A DNA stretch of 61,276 bases from Colwellia sp. C2M11. Its GTDB lineage: Bacteria; Pseudomonadota; Gammaproteobacteria; Enterobacterales; Alteromonadaceae. Numbering within the stretch: position 1 is the first letter of the stretch; the number at the start of each line of letters is the position of its first letter. Of the stretch, positions 30,009-39,510 are shown piece by piece. The notes under the pieces were generated by a model that was not told where the DNA came from, did no database searches, and worked only from the letters and a program-made list of their open reading frames with translations. Position numbers and translations under genes: made by a program. The stretch covers positions 1 to 61,276 of the forward strand of contig NZ_JAHKQD010000009.1 of assembly GCF_018860915.1 (NCBI RefSeq), read 5' to 3'.

Positions 30009-31376
30009 TTAAGACGATAAGGTTCTAATCAAATTAGAATAATCTTCTTTAATATCATGCAGTTCCTCTCTAAGAGACTTCACCTTACGACAAGCATGTA
30101 ACACTGTAGTATGATCTCTTCCACCAAAAGCATCACCTATTTCTGGCAAGCTATGGTTCGTTAATTCTTTAGATAATGCCATTGCTAGCTGTCTAGGTCT
30201 AGCGACAGATCTGTTTCTTCGCTTCGAGAGCAAATCCGCTACTTTAATCTTGTAATATTCAGCCACAGTGCGTTGGATATTATCAATAGTAACAAGCTTA
30301 TCTTGCAAAGCTAATAAATCTCGTAAAGCTTCTCTAACAAAATCTATAGTAATCGCTCTACCCGTGAAATTTGCATTAGCAATAACACGATTAAGCGCTC
30401 CCTCTAATTCACGTACATTTGAACGTAAACGTTTAGCAATGAAAAAAGCAACTTCATCCGCTAAGTTGATATTACTTTCTTGTCCCTTTCTTTTTAAGAT
30501 AGCGACACGTGTTTCTAATTCTGGCGGTTCAATCGCAATAGTTAAGCCCCAACCGAAACGAGATTTTAATCGATCTTCAACGGCAACTTCTTTAGGGTAA
30601 CGGTCACTAGTTAAGATAATTTGTTGATTGCCTTCAAGTAGCGCATTAAAAGTATGAAAAAACTCTTCTTGAGTTCTATCTTTACCAGCAAAGAATTGAA
30701 TATCATCAATTAATAAAGCGTCAACACTACGATAATATTGCTTAAACTTTTCCATGGAATTATTTTGCAACGCTTTTACCATATCTTGCACAAAACGTTC
30801 TGAGTGCATATAAGCGATTTTAGCATTGGGATTATTTTGTAAAATGCCATTACCAACTGCATGTAATAAATGCGTTTTACCTAAACCAGTACCACCATAA
30901 ATAAATAATGGATTATAAGCTGCACCGGGATTATCAGCAACTTGTGAAGCGGCGGCTCTTGCTAACTGGTTCGATTTACCTTCAACAAAGTTATCAAAAG
31001 TATATTTAACACGAACATTAGCCTTTTTTGGTAAATTTGTTTCCGCTTCAGCAGTGGGAGCTGATTTACTATTTGGACTAAAATTGGCGCCGGCAGAAGT
31101 CGCTGCATTTTTTTGTACAGCAGGACTTAGTGGTTTACTACCCACATCAAAACGTAAAAGGTATGAATCCCCACCATCTGTCATTGTTATTAGTTCATTG
31201 ATTCTATTAACATATTTATCGCGAACCCAATCTAAAACAAAACGATTAGGTGCATATAGTGTTAATATATTATCCGTAACAACACACTGTAGTGGACGAA
31301 TCCACATACTAAATTGCTGTGCTGGCAATTCTTCTTGAAGAACAGAAAGGCATCGCTGCCAAAGAGAGTGTTCCAA
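30009..31376 (-). CDS. dnaA: chromosomal replication initiator DnaA
   Basis: A roughly 455-residue AAA+ initiator that binds DnaA boxes and melts oriC. Domain I begins [15 protein letters not shown]; a Pro/Ala-rich linker precedes the AAA+ domain with Walker [14 protein letters not shown] and Walker [10 protein letters not shown]; domain IV ends with the signature [16 protein letters not shown]. An in-frame ATG at 31403 adds nine unconserved residues, but TTG 31376 has GGAG at ideal distance and gives the family N-terminus, so I prefer it (E. coli dnaA uses GTG). Heads the dnaA-dnaN-recF-gyrB operon. Confidence 0.95.
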   Translation of the reverse strand: MEHSLWQRCLSVLQEELPAQQFSMWIRPLQCVVTDNILTLYAPNRFVLDWVRDKYVNRINELITMTDGGDSYLLRFDVGSKPLSPAVQKNAATSAGANFSPNSKSAPTAEAETNLPKKANVRVKYTFDNFVEGKSNQLARAAASQVADNPGAAYNPLFIYGGTGLGKTHLLHAVGNGILQNNPNAKIAYMHSERFVQDMVKALQNNSMEKFKQYYRSVDALLIDDIQFFAGKDRTQEEFFHTFNALLEGNQQIILTSDRYPKEVAVEDRLKSRFGWGLTIAIEPPELETRVAILKRKGQESNINLADEVAFFIAKRLRSNVRELEGALNRVIANANFTGRAITIDFVREALRDLLALQDKLVTIDNIQRTVAEYYKIKVADLLSKRRNRSVARPRQLAMALSKELTNHSLPEIGDAFGGRDHTTVLHACRKVKSLREELHDIKEDYSNLIRTLSS

Positions 31377-31403
31377 CCAAAACTCCAAAGGAAAATATTT
31401 CAT

Positions 31404-31850
31404 CCGCTTGTTGTTATTATCTATTTATTAAAAAAGAAGCATTAGAAAATAAACAATAAGATCGTTACTTAAAAGACAAGAAATTTTACGACTTGAAAAA
31501 GTAAAACAAACGAAAGTTTTTTATTATGTACTACCATTATCTCTATACTTATCCACAAGTGCAATATTGACAGACAACTATTCGTAATTATTTTTACAAT
31601 AAACAGCTAAAGACTAGTTTAATTGGCTTATTAGTAAGGTTTTATATTAAAATTACTCAAAAATGGATTACTTACTTTTATTGCTTATACAAATAAAAAA
31701 GCAATGAATCAGTAAAAAAATACCATTTAACATCAAACCTGTGGATATTTTTACCCCGTTCGGTGAATAACATTAAAATGCAAGTCACCACAACAGCTAA
31801 GATCCTAACGATCATCAAAGGATCTTTTAATAAATATTCAAGATAAAACA
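31404..31850. other. dnaA-rpmH divergent intergenic region
   Basis: About 550 bp without a gene separates dnaA from rpmH. Apart from the dnaA promoter and its DnaA box (31536-31564), the variant DnaA box at 31740-31748 and the rpmH promoter at 31851-31879, the region is AT-rich. GATC sites at 31470, 31801, 31810 and 31821 are scattered and not clustered like those at oriC. I see no small ORF with a ribosome site and no unwinding-element pattern, so I do not call a second origin here. Confidence 0.6.
31536..31564 (-). promoter_or_regulatory. dnaA promoter with a DnaA box in its spacer
   Basis: On the minus strand TTGCAC (31559-31564), a 17-bp spacer and GATAAT (31536-31541) form a good sigma-70 promoter about 160 bp before the dnaA start. 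The plus strand of the spacer reads TTATCCACA (31549-31557), a perfect DnaA box, so DnaA bound there would block the promoter: autorepression, as known for dnaA in E. coli. A variant box (ATATCCACA on the minus strand) is at 31740-31748. Confidence 0.7.
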
Positions 31851-31879
31851 TTGACAGTGAGCTGAATTAGATTTAGAAT
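31851..31879 (+). promoter_or_regulatory. rpmH-rnpA operon promoter
   Basis: Consensus TTGACA (31851-31856), a 17-bp spacer and TAGAAT (31874-31879), followed by a pyrimidine-rich start region CGGCCTCTTTTTTT. It lies 75 bp before rpmH and should drive rpmH-rnpA-yidD-yidC. Confidence 0.8.
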
Positions 31880-31953
31880 TCGGCCTCTTTTTTTAGACCT
31901 GTGTGCTCAAATGGCTTTTTTGTCAGGGCAACAACAACCGACGGATTAGCGTA

Positions 31954-32088
31954 ATGAAAAGAACATTTCAACCTAGCGTATTAAAGCGTAAGCGTAACCA
32001 CGGATTCCGTGCTCGTATGGCAACTAAAAATGGCCGTGCTGTTATAGCTCGTCGCCGTGCCAAAGGCCGTGCAAGCCTTAGTGCTTAA
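31954..32088 (+). CDS. rpmH: 50S ribosomal protein L34
   Basis: A 44-residue, strongly basic L34: [20 protein letters not shown] followed by [24 protein letters not shown] in two stretches. The reading frame is open from 31903, but the conserved MKRTFQPS start is at ATG 31954. It precedes rnpA in the arrangement universal to bacteria. Confidence 0.98.
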   Translation: MKRTFQPSVLKRKRNHGFRARMATKNGRAVIARRRAKGRASLSA

Positions 32089-32124
32089 TCTTAATTTTAT
32101 TTCTAAGTTAGAAACTGAATTAAG

Positions 32125-32508
32125 ATGGTAACCAATAAGGTTACTTATGAATTTAATCGGGAGTCACGTCTGTTGACTCCCGGTCACTTTCAATCTGTGT
32201 TTAAAAAACCTATCAGATTTGGCTCTCGCCATTTTACTATACTTATTACCCCTACTAATTTATCTGATGATTCATGTAAAAAAAATCGTCTCGGCTTAGC
32301 TATTGCTAAAAAACGTGTGAAACTTGCCGTACAACGAAATCGCATGAAAAGAATTATTAGAGAAAGCTTTCGTTTAAATCAACATGATTTACCTGCTATC
32401 GACATGGTAGTTATGGTAAAGTCCGGTATTGATCAACTCGACAATAACGAAATCAACCAAGAATTAGAAAAAATATGGCGAAAAATAATTCAGCGCCACA
32501 AAAACTAG
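32125..32508 (+). CDS. rnpA: ribonuclease P protein component
   Basis: A 127-residue basic protein cofactor of RNase P, which matures tRNA 5' ends with the M1 RNA. The N-terminal [20 protein letters not shown] helix and the hallmark [13 protein letters not shown] motif (about 72-84) are present. The last 34 nt overlap the yidD reading frame. The ribosome site is weak (GAATTAAG). Confidence 0.96.
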   Translation: MVTNKVTYEFNRESRLLTPGHFQSVFKKPIRFGSRHFTILITPTNLSDDSCKKNRLGLAIAKKRVKLAVQRNRMKRIIRESFRLNQHDLPAIDMVVMVKSGIDQLDNNEINQELEKIWRKIIQRHKN

Positions 32509-32723
32509 CAATAGCTTGTATAAAAGGCTATCAGCGTTTTATTAGTCCATTATTGGGCTCTAATTGTCGATTTCAACCAACCTGCTCTACTTATGCAAAC
32601 CAGGCTATAGAACGCTTTGGTGTAATAAAAGGATGTTGGTTAGCAAGCAAACGAATATTAAAATGTCACCCGTTGAATGAAGGTGGTGAAGATCCAGTTC
32701 CCCCCTTAAAAAAAGAAAAATAA
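32475..32723 (+). CDS. yidD: membrane protein insertion efficiency factor YidD
   Basis: An 82-residue Yid[20 protein letters not shown], then the cysteine motif [11 protein letters not shown] and [20 protein letters not shown]. YidD is associated with the inner membrane and helps YidC insert proteins. The start overlaps the end of rnpA by 34 nt in another frame, a common feature of this operon. The C-terminal [10 protein letters not shown] tail matches the family. Confidence 0.95.
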   Translation: MAKNNSAPQKLAIACIKGYQRFISPLLGSNCRFQPTCSTYANQAIERFGVIKGCWLASKRILKCHPLNEGGEDPVPPLKKEK

Positions 32724-32874
32724 TATTCCTGCCTTAAAAAGCAGAACAAATTATATACGCTAATACTAAAAGAGTGTTGGTTTGCAGTTAAACCTAGTCT
32801 AAAATGCCTTGCTATAAATTACATGCGGGAGGATATAACCTCGTGCCAACCCAAAAACAAGAGAATTAAATCTT

Positions 32875-34509
32875 ATGGAATCTCAACGCAGTCTGCTTTT
32901 TATTGCGCTTATGGTTGTTACTTACTTACTTTTTAGTCAGTGGCAAGCAGAAAATTCACCAGCAGTTGAACAACCAACTATTAGTCAAAATGCGAATAAT
33001 GAACTTGCTGCAGATGCAGAATTTGTTCCTGAATCAACTGACTCATCAGCACCAATGACAAGAGATACAGCTTCAAATGCAAAATTAATTAGTATCGCTA
33101 CAGATACCTTGCTAGTAAAAATTAATACGCAAGGTGGTGATATTGTTGATGCGAAGCTACTCGATTTTAATACCGAACAAGGTAATAATATTCCATACAC
33201 CGTAATGCAAAACGGTAATCAAAAATATGTTGCACAATCGGGCTTAACGGGTGCTAACGGCGTAGATAGAGTTATTAAAGGCCGACCTATTTATAGTACG
33301 GTTCAAAGTAACTATGAATTAGTTGGTGACAATTTAACTGTAGATCTAACTTTTCAAGATAACAATGGTCTAAGCGTAACAAAACGCTTTTCATTTGTTG
33401 CTGGCAGTTACAGTATTGGTGTTGAATACATAATTAATAACAGCACAGCTAACAGTGTTTCAGTTCAAATGTACGGTCAACTTAAACAATCTACATTAAA
33501 AGACACTTCATCAGGTATGTTACCTACTTATCGTGGCGCTGCATTCTCTACAAGTGAAGATCGCTATGAAAAATATGATTTTGATGATATTGCAGAAACA
33601 AACTTAAATAAAACAACACCTGGTGGTTGGGTTGCAATGCTAGAGCATTACTTTGTTTCAGCTTGGGTACCAAATGCTGAAGATAACAACCAACTGTATA
33701 CTAACTACAGCAACAACCAGGAAGCTGTTATTGGTTTTAAAGCACCGCCAGTAACAATAGATGCAGGCCAACAAGGCAATACCTCAGCTATTTTTTATGT
33801 TGGTCCTAAAGATCAAGCGGTACTAGAGAAAATTGCACCTAACTTAGATTTAACCATTGATTACGGTTTTTTATGGATGATTAGTCAACCATTATTCTGG
33901 TTACTATTAACAATTCAAAGCTTTGTAACAAACTGGGGTGTAGCAATTATTATCATCACTTTAATTGTTAAAGGTGGTATGTATCCGTTAACAAAAGCGC
34001 AATATACCTCAATGGCTAAAATGCGTGAATTAGCGCCGAAAATGGCACAGCTTAAAGAACGTTTTGGTGATGACAGACAAAAAATGTCTCAAGCTACCAT
34101 GGAAATGTATCGTAAAGAGAAAGTAAACCCTGCTGGCGGTTGTTTACCATTATTACTACAAATGCCTATTTTCCTTGCGCTTTACTGGGTATTTTTAGAA
34201 AGTGTTGAATTACGACATGCACCGTTTGTTTTTTGGATTCAAGATTTGTCAGCAATGGACCCATACTATGTATTGCCAGTATTAATGGGTATTAGTATGT
34301 TTGTAATGCAAAAAATGCAACCAATGACTATTCAAGATCCAATGCAACAGAAAATAATGCAATACATGCCTGTTGTTTTCTCAATATTTATGGCTTGGTT
34401 CCCATCAGGATTAGTACTTTACTGGTTCGTAAGTAACATGATTTCAATTGCCCAAATGAAAGTCATTTTCAGCGGCATTGAGAAGAAGAAATTAGAAAAA
34501 GCAAGTTAA
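32875..34509 (+). CDS. yidC: membrane protein insertase YidC
   Basis: A 544-residue inner-membrane insertase. One N-terminal membrane segment (SLLFIALMVVTYLLFSQW), a periplasmic beta-supersandwich domain (about 60-335), and five C-terminal membrane segments, with the cytosolic MRELAPKMAQLKERFGDDRQ hairpin and PAGGCLPLLLQMPIFLALYW. Length is close to E. coli YidC (548). It follows yidD by 151 nt and ends at a terminator. Confidence 0.97.
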   Translation: MESQRSLLFIALMVVTYLLFSQWQAENSPAVEQPTISQNANNELAADAEFVPESTDSSAPMTRDTASNAKLISIATDTLLVKINTQGGDIVDAKLLDFNTEQGNNIPYTVMQNGNQKYVAQSGLTGANGVDRVIKGRPIYSTVQSNYELVGDNLTVDLTFQDNNGLSVTKRFSFVAGSYSIGVEYIINNSTANSVSVQMYGQLKQSTLKDTSSGMLPTYRGAAFSTSEDRYEKYDFDDIAETNLNKTTPGGWVAMLEHYFVSAWVPNAEDNNQLYTNYSNNQEAVIGFKAPPVTIDAGQQGNTSAIFYVGPKDQAVLEKIAPNLDLTIDYGFLWMISQPLFWLLLTIQSFVTNWGVAIIIITLIVKGGMYPLTKAQYTSMAKMRELAPKMAQLKERFGDDRQKMSQATMEMYRKEKVNPAGGCLPLLLQMPIFLALYWVFLESVELRHAPFVFWIQDLSAMDPYYVLPVLMGISMFVMQKMQPMTIQDPMQQKIMQYMPVVFSIFMAWFPSGLVLYWFVSNMISIAQMKVIFSGIEKKKLEKAS

Positions 34510-34554
34510 CACTTCTTTGTTATAATTTTTAACTTAAGTTCATATTAATAATAT

Positions 34555-34587
34555 AAAAGCGGTTTCTGATAAAGAAATCGCTTTTTT
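34555..34587 (+). terminator. terminator after yidC
   Basis: AAAAGCGGTTTC (34555-34566) and GAAATCGCTTTT (34574-34585) pair over 12 bp with one G-U wobble and a 7-nt loop, followed by a T run. It ends the rpmH-yidC message before mnmE. Confidence 0.85.
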
Positions 34588-34654
34588 GTTAGTTAAAGAT
34601 AAATAACGTAAAATAGCTATTATTCAAGCTCTCTATTTTTATAGGTTTAAATCA

Positions 34655-36073
34655 ATGTCATTATTACCTAGTGGTAAATCAACTATTGCAGCACAAGCTA
34701 CCGCACCTGGCCGTGGTGGTGTTGGTATTATTCGTGTATCTGGGCCTGAAGCAAAAAATGTTGCTCAAGCTATTTTGGGTAAATTGCCTGAAATTAGAAA
34801 AGCTGAATACTTACCTTTTTCAAATGCACAAAACGAAATATTAGATCAAGGTATAGCTTTATTTTTTAAAGCCCCTAATTCATTTACGGGTGAAGATGTT
34901 ATAGAGTTTCAAGGTCACGGTGGTCCTGTTCTTTTAGATATGCTACTTAAAGCTATTCTAGCCTTACCTAATGTTGTTATGGCTAAACCAGGTGAGTTTA
35001 GTGAACAAGCTTTTTTAAATGACAAACTTGATTTAACCCAAGCTGAAGCAATTGCAGATTTAATCAATTCAAGTTCAGAACAAGCTGCACGCTCTGCCCT
35101 GCACTCACTTCAAGGTAATTTTTCTAAATTAGTTAACGAAATGGTAGAAAGCATTATTCATCTACGTATGTATGTTGAAGCCTCTATCGACTTTCCAGAA
35201 GAAGAAATTGACTTTCTTGCTGATAAAAAAATAGTTAACGATCTTAAAGCTATTATCAGCAAAGTTGAAAGCGTAAGAAAACAGGCACAACAAGGCAGTA
35301 TTATTCGTGAAGGTATGCGTGTCGTTATAGCAGGTAGGCCTAATGCCGGAAAATCAAGTTTACTCAATGCATTGAGCGGTAAAGAAAGTGCCATTGTTAC
35401 CGATATTGCTGGTACTACACGTGATGTATTAACAGAACAAATTCATATCGATGGTATGCCATTACATATTATAGACACTGCAGGTTTACGTGACAGTGAT
35501 GATAGAGTTGAACAAATTGGAATTGAACGCGCTTGGCAAGAAATAAAACAAGCTGATCGCGTATTGTTAATGGTTGATGCGAGTACCAACCATAATCTTT
35601 TAGAAAGTGAACAAGATATTAAAGATTATTATCCTGAGTTTTTCGAAAAGCTACCTAATAACATCGGCCTGACCTTAGTAAGAAATAAAGCCGATTTAAA
35701 CCAAGCAATTCTTGAAGATAATATTGGCTTAGCTGAATTTACAGATAAAAATAATAAAAACCATACTTCGGTAACCTTATCAGCAAAAACTGGCGCAGGC
35801 GTTGACAGCTTAAAAGAGCACTTAAAAGCGATTATGGGCTACCAAGGTAGTACCGAAGGTGGATTTATGGCTAGAAGACGTCATTTAACCGCTTTAGATA
35901 ACACTCATCAGCATTTAATTACTGGTTTAGACCAATTAGAGTCTTATGTAGCTGGAGAAATTTTAGCTGAAGAATTAAGAATTTGTCAGTTAGAGCTTGA
36001 TCAAATCACCGGTGAATTCACCAGTGATGACCTATTAACTAAAATATTTAGCTCTTTCTGTATTGGAAAATAG
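34655..36073 (+). CDS. mnmE: tRNA U34 modification GTPase MnmE
   Basis: A 472-residue GTPase that, with MnmG, builds 5-carboxymethylaminomethyl-uridine at tRNA position 34. The N-terminal formyl-THF-binding domain begins [22 protein letters not shown]; the G domain has [14 protein letters not shown], the GTTRD switch and [16 protein letters not shown]; the C-terminal catalytic cysteine is in the terminal FCIGK. E. coli MnmE is 454 residues. Its partner mnmG is at 43057. The Tn3-family element begins about 160 bp downstream. Confidence 0.97.
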   Translation: MSLLPSGKSTIAAQATAPGRGGVGIIRVSGPEAKNVAQAILGKLPEIRKAEYLPFSNAQNEILDQGIALFFKAPNSFTGEDVIEFQGHGGPVLLDMLLKAILALPNVVMAKPGEFSEQAFLNDKLDLTQAEAIADLINSSSEQAARSALHSLQGNFSKLVNEMVESIIHLRMYVEASIDFPEEEIDFLADKKIVNDLKAIISKVESVRKQAQQGSIIREGMRVVIAGRPNAGKSSLLNALSGKESAIVTDIAGTTRDVLTEQIHIDGMPLHIIDTAGLRDSDDRVEQIGIERAWQEIKQADRVLLMVDASTNHNLLESEQDIKDYYPEFFEKLPNNIGLTLVRNKADLNQAILEDNIGLAEFTDKNNKNHTSVTLSAKTGAGVDSLKEHLKAIMGYQGSTEGGFMARRRHLTALDNTHQHLITGLDQLESYVAGEILAEELRICQLELDQITGEFTSDDLLTKIFSSFCIGK

Positions 36074-36147
36074 GTATATAAATAAACGTTTATACGCCAT
36101 CGATATAACTTAAAAATAGCCCCTATATTAATATTTTCTCTCCCCTA

Positions 36148-36200
36148 CAAGCATATTACCACCTTTTAACTAAGAAGGTTAAAAGGTGGCAATATGCTTG
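36148..36200. repeat. 23-bp inverted repeat covering a start codon
   Basis: Arms 36148-36170 and 36178-36200 are complementary over 23 bp with one mismatch, separated by a 7-nt loop (TAAGAAG). The right arm contains AAGGTGG and the ATG at 36194 of the interrupted small ORF, so in RNA its ribosome site and start codon would be paired. No U tract follows on either strand, so it is not a classic terminator. It may alternatively be a remnant of another small repeat element. Confidence 0.75.
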
Positions 36201-36230
36201 CCGTAGAAATTTCATCACGAAAACCAGCCG

Positions 36231-36235
36231 TTATT
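36231..36235. repeat. target-site duplication, left copy (TTATT)
   Basis: TTATT directly abuts the GGGG of the left terminal repeat and is repeated directly after the right one at 41110-41114. A 5-bp duplication is characteristic of Tn3-family transposition. Confidence 0.92.
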
Positions 36236-36272
36236 GGGGTTTTGTGCCCATCCCCTCGAAATGAACCTTAAG
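36236..36272 (+). repeat. left terminal inverted repeat (37 bp)
   Basis: Begins GGGGTTTTGTGCCCATCCCC and ends GAACCTTAAG. All 37 bases are the exact reverse complement of 41073-41109. The identity of both ends suggests a fairly recent insertion or continued selection as a functional end. Confidence 0.95.
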
Positions 36273-36329
36273 GTTATTTATTGGCCATTCATAAGTTATG
36301 ATGGTGTAAAATAACTATAAAGGTCAATT

Positions 36330-38030
36330 ATCATCACTAACCCAACCACTAAACGTATTCAAATACTTACATCGTCTGAAATAAACGAACTTTACGCTCT
36401 TCCTAACTTTAATCATACAGACAGAGAAGACTATTTTTCATTGGATAGTGAAACCCAAAAACTGGTTAATGAGCTAAGACGATTAGAAACCAGAGTATAT
36501 TTTATTCTGCTATTAGGCTACTTTAGATCGCGGCCTATCATTTTTAATTTTTCATTTGAAGACGTTGTTGTTGATCTTGATTATGTCAGAACTAAATACT
36601 TTAATGGTAAAGATATGATGTTGACTGACTTACCTCGAACAACAAAAACAAAGTTGTTCAAAAAGTTACTTAGCTATACTGGCTTTTCAAATTATCATAG
36701 TAAAGTAGATAAAGAACTACTTCTTAAAAGACTCAATGATGTCGTAAAAATAAACTTAGAGCCTAGGTATGTTTTCGATGAGTGTATTGCTTATTTTGGT
36801 CAAAACAGAATAGCGCTTGCTGGTTATACAACACTACAAGACACTATCTCAACCGTTTTATCAAATGAACGAAGCCGTATTGAGCATATTCTCACTGAAA
36901 ATTTAACTCAATCCACAAAAGCCATATTACTTAAATTACTTGAATCAAATAGTACCTTTACTGACCTAGCCAAATTGAAAAGAATGGCTAAAGATTTTTC
37001 GGCTAGTCAAATAGCACAAGAGTTGAAGACACATAAAACTATACGTTTACTTTACCCTGAAATTAAAGTGCTTATTGCTGAACTCAAATTATCCCCTAAA
37101 AACCTTGAATACTATGCGTCATTAGTTAAACACAAGACAGTTTATAAACTCAGAAGACACGATGACAGCCAAACTATTTTATATCTTGTTTGTTACTTAT
37201 TTTTTAGGTACCGAGAAACCAATGACAATTTAGTTTCTGCTTTTATCTATATGATCAGAAAGTTAACAGAATCAGCCAAGGGCTATGCAAAACAACGTAT
37301 TGTAGAAGATGTAAACATTGTTAGAACTAAATTAAAATCTGCGGGCAGTTTATTGAAGTATTTTATTGATGCTGAAATGGACGATGGTCTTAGTTTTGGT
37401 GATGTGCGTAAGAAAGCTTTTAAACTAATTCCTGCCGATAGCATTAAGCTATTAAGTGATCATTTAGATAATAATGACTTTGATGGCCGTCAGTACGAAT
37501 GGCAATTCATCGATAAACAATCCAGTAAAATTAAAAAGCTTATCCGATCACTTTTTATGTCTATTGATATTGAATTCATTCATCTTAAAGACGAATTGCG
37601 TGAACAATACATCAAGGCTCACGAAGAATTAACCGCATTCAAAACAATAAAAACAATTAATCTCGATGTGGTATCTAAAAGTGAACGTGAATATATTGAC
37701 CTAGTGGTAATTGACCAATCAATTGACACTGCCACTCCCACTGGTCGTTTAATGTTTAACATGCTAGCGGCAATCGCAGAGTTTGAAACAGATTTACGCT
37801 CAGAAAGACAATTAGAAGGTATTGCTAAAGCGAAAGAGCACGGAGTTAAGTTTGGTCGGCCAACAAAAAGAACAGCAGAAAGAGATTTAGAAATTTATAA
37901 TAAAAGGGAAAAAGGCATATCAATTGGTTTTTTAGCAAAAGAGTACGACTTGGGTTCCGCTACTATTTATAGAATATTGAATGATGTTCTTGAAAAAGTA
38001 TCAACTGAAGCAACAAAATTATCTAGCTAG
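36330..38030 (+). pseudogene. TnpA N-terminus fused in frame to a serine-resolvase C-terminus
   Basis: The first 450 or so residues resemble the N-terminal DNA-binding part of Tn3-family transposases, opening RIQILTSSEINELYALPNF (DUF4158-like). The catalytic DDE domain is missing. From about nt 37650-37695 the frame continues as the C-terminal part of a TnpR resolvase: DLVVIDQSIDTATPTGRLMF, AIAEFETDLRSERQLEGIA and a terminal helix-turn-helix. The resolvase N-terminal catalytic serine is absent. The frame opens at 36321 after a stop at 36318 with no ATG; ATC 36330 follows AAAGG, and the first standard start is TTG 36441, which would lose 37 residues. Best read as an internal deletion product. 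Confidence 0.85.
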
Positions 38031-38196
38031 GCTAGGTCTCATTCATTCGAGATTTAAATGAATACTTAATTATCCTTTATTTAATCGGCAATAGTTTGCC
38101 GCTGTAAAAACATACTCCCCCCATTTGCCGTTTTATTGGCTAATATAACTGACATTTCTACCTCAAGGCGTGTTTTCATGTCTGATACTTTAAAAA

Positions 38197-38216
38197 ACCT
38201 GTTACAAATAACAGGT
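38197..38216. promoter_or_regulatory. lux box upstream of the 150-residue gene
   Basis: ACCTGTTACAAATAACAGGT is a 20-bp inverted repeat with 8-bp perfect arms and fits the LuxR-site pattern CTG-N10-CAG. A -10-like TAAAAT follows at 38244-38249, and the ORF start is at 38323. It lies in the 292-bp gap after the transposase remnant, which otherwise shows nothing. Confidence 0.8.
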
Positions 38217-38322
38217 ACTGATTTATTGGTCTGCTACTTGCTTTAAAATCAGGGTAAGTATTGATGTTGATACACTCATAAAAAATGTAGTTTTTTTAGT
38301 AAAAAAAATTAAGGATAATGAC

Positions 38323-38775
38323 ATGATAAATTCTATTGGTTCACAGAACTATGCTGTGCAACAAACTTCCGAGGTTAAAAATTCAGTTGTACCTCCAACT
38401 GCACAGGAAACGAAAAGTTCAGGATATGTACGACATGGTTGGGATAATTTCATTCCAGATGTCGAATCAGATCCTTTATTCGCTAAAGAAATGGCTGAAG
38501 CCGTTGCATTTATACCTGATAAGTTGATGATAAATTTAAATGATGCCCCCCCACTTTCTGATCCTGCAGCGTACAAGAATTGGGCGGATATGTCTGAAGA
38601 GTTTGATAAAATCGCATCAAAAGTGACGGGGCAACGAATTGAGTTGTTCAATGAAATGAAATCAAAAGGTTCATCAGATCAAGAAATTTTTAAAGAGTTA
38701 TTGTCGTTTAATCATTCACTACCAATGGATTATCAAGTTAAGTCCGGAATGACAAAAGTCGACACCTATGCTTAA
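38323..38775 (+). CDS. unrecognised 150-residue protein, likely quorum-regulated
   Basis: I do not recognise a family. The N-terminal 35 residues are polar and low in charge (INSIGSQNYAVQQTSEVKNS), then a mixed helical part with DVESDPLFAKEMAEAVAFIP and a C-terminal SSDQEIFKELLSFNHSLPMD segment. There is no signal peptide, membrane segment or cysteine. AAGGA lies 7 nt before the ATG. A near-ideal lux box is 107 bp upstream, and the gene is a passenger of the Tn3-family element, so expression under acyl-homoserine-lactone control is inferred. Confidence 0.8.
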   Translation: MINSIGSQNYAVQQTSEVKNSVVPPTAQETKSSGYVRHGWDNFIPDVESDPLFAKEMAEAVAFIPDKLMINLNDAPPLSDPAAYKNWADMSEEFDKIASKVTGQRIELFNEMKSKGSSDQEIFKELLSFNHSLPMDYQVKSGMTKVDTYA

Positions 38776-38787
38776 AGGTTAAGCAGT

Positions 38788-38811
38788 AAGGTCTTCTATT
38801 GAGAAGACCTT
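38788..38811. terminator. hairpin between convergent passenger genes
   Basis: AAGGTCTTCT (38788-38797) and AGAAGACCTT (38802-38811) form a perfect 10-bp stem with a 4-nt loop, between the ends of the 150-residue gene and the FlhE-like gene. No U tract follows on either strand. Confidence 0.55.
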
Positions 38812-38819
38812 AGAAATAG

Positions 38820-39365
38820 TTAATTGTAATTTACAATAACTTGATTTGTCTGCCCATAAGCGAATGGTGAAATTACACTGCCGCTTCCAGGTACTGCAAA
38901 AGCATAAATGAATTTCTTATTCGCATCTAAACCCGAAAAAGCTGTTAAACTTCCTGTTTTACTTGAGCTCACGTCCATACATGACGATGTTGTATCCCAA
39001 CAAAGATAAACGACAAGACCAGAGGGAATATATGATAGATTCCAAGAGTAATTTACTACGGTAATTTGTGAACCAAAAGGTACAGAACCTACGACAGGTA
39101 GATTCAGCGTATATAGAAGGCCTGTATTAGTCAGAGATGGTCCAGTGCCGCTCTTAGCCCAAGCTCCCGAAGCAGCTATGAAGGAACTTCCGACGTTATT
39201 GGATGATATTTCATCTGTTGAAACTGATATTGTTGGCGAAGTTATATCATTTCCTCCTTCTGATTTTACAGCTTGTGAAGATTCCAGTTGATCTACAGCC
39301 ATTGCATTCATAGTGAAAGCACTAGTGATCACAGCTAAAGCTAATAACGTTTTATTCATTTTCAT
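38820..39365 (-). CDS. secreted FlhE-like protein
   Basis: A 181-residue exported protein. A signal peptide (MKMNKTLLALAVITSAFTMN, cleavage near AMA-VD) is followed by a polar linker and a beta-rich domain that resembles periplasmic FlhE: ASGAWAKSGTGPSLTNTG, NYSWNLSYIPSGLVVYLCW, and the closing GQTNQVIVNY. FlhE proteins act at the flagellar basal body or export apparatus in enterobacteria, but no flagellar gene is nearby. Two cysteines (CW...SSCMD) could form a disulphide. ATG 39365 follows AAGGA at 8 nt; the frame extends to 39386. A weak lux-box-like site is about 150 bp upstream. Confidence 0.7.
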   Translation of the reverse strand: MKMNKTLLALAVITSAFTMNAMAVDQLESSQAVKSEGGNDITSPTISVSTDEISSNNVGSSFIAASGAWAKSGTGPSLTNTGLLYTLNLPVVGSVPFGSQITVVNYSWNLSYIPSGLVVYLCWDTTSSCMDVSSSKTGSLTAFSGLDANKKFIYAFAVPGSGSVISPFAYGQTNQVIVNYN

Positions 39366-39510
39366 AACAAATATCCTTATATCCATGTTAAATTTTTCCC
39401 CTAATTAATTAAGAGAAAATGTATTGAGACACTAATTTTACATCTCAATTTCTAGGGCATGATTTAACGCCCTTGATTTGTATTAAAGCAGATAAGTGTT
39501 TTCGCTAATA

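Noticed and set aside
31404..31953. A second origin upstream of dnaA
   Set aside because: Only one perfect and one variant DnaA box are present, without GATC clustering or 13-mer-like repeats; the boxes fit dnaA autoregulation.
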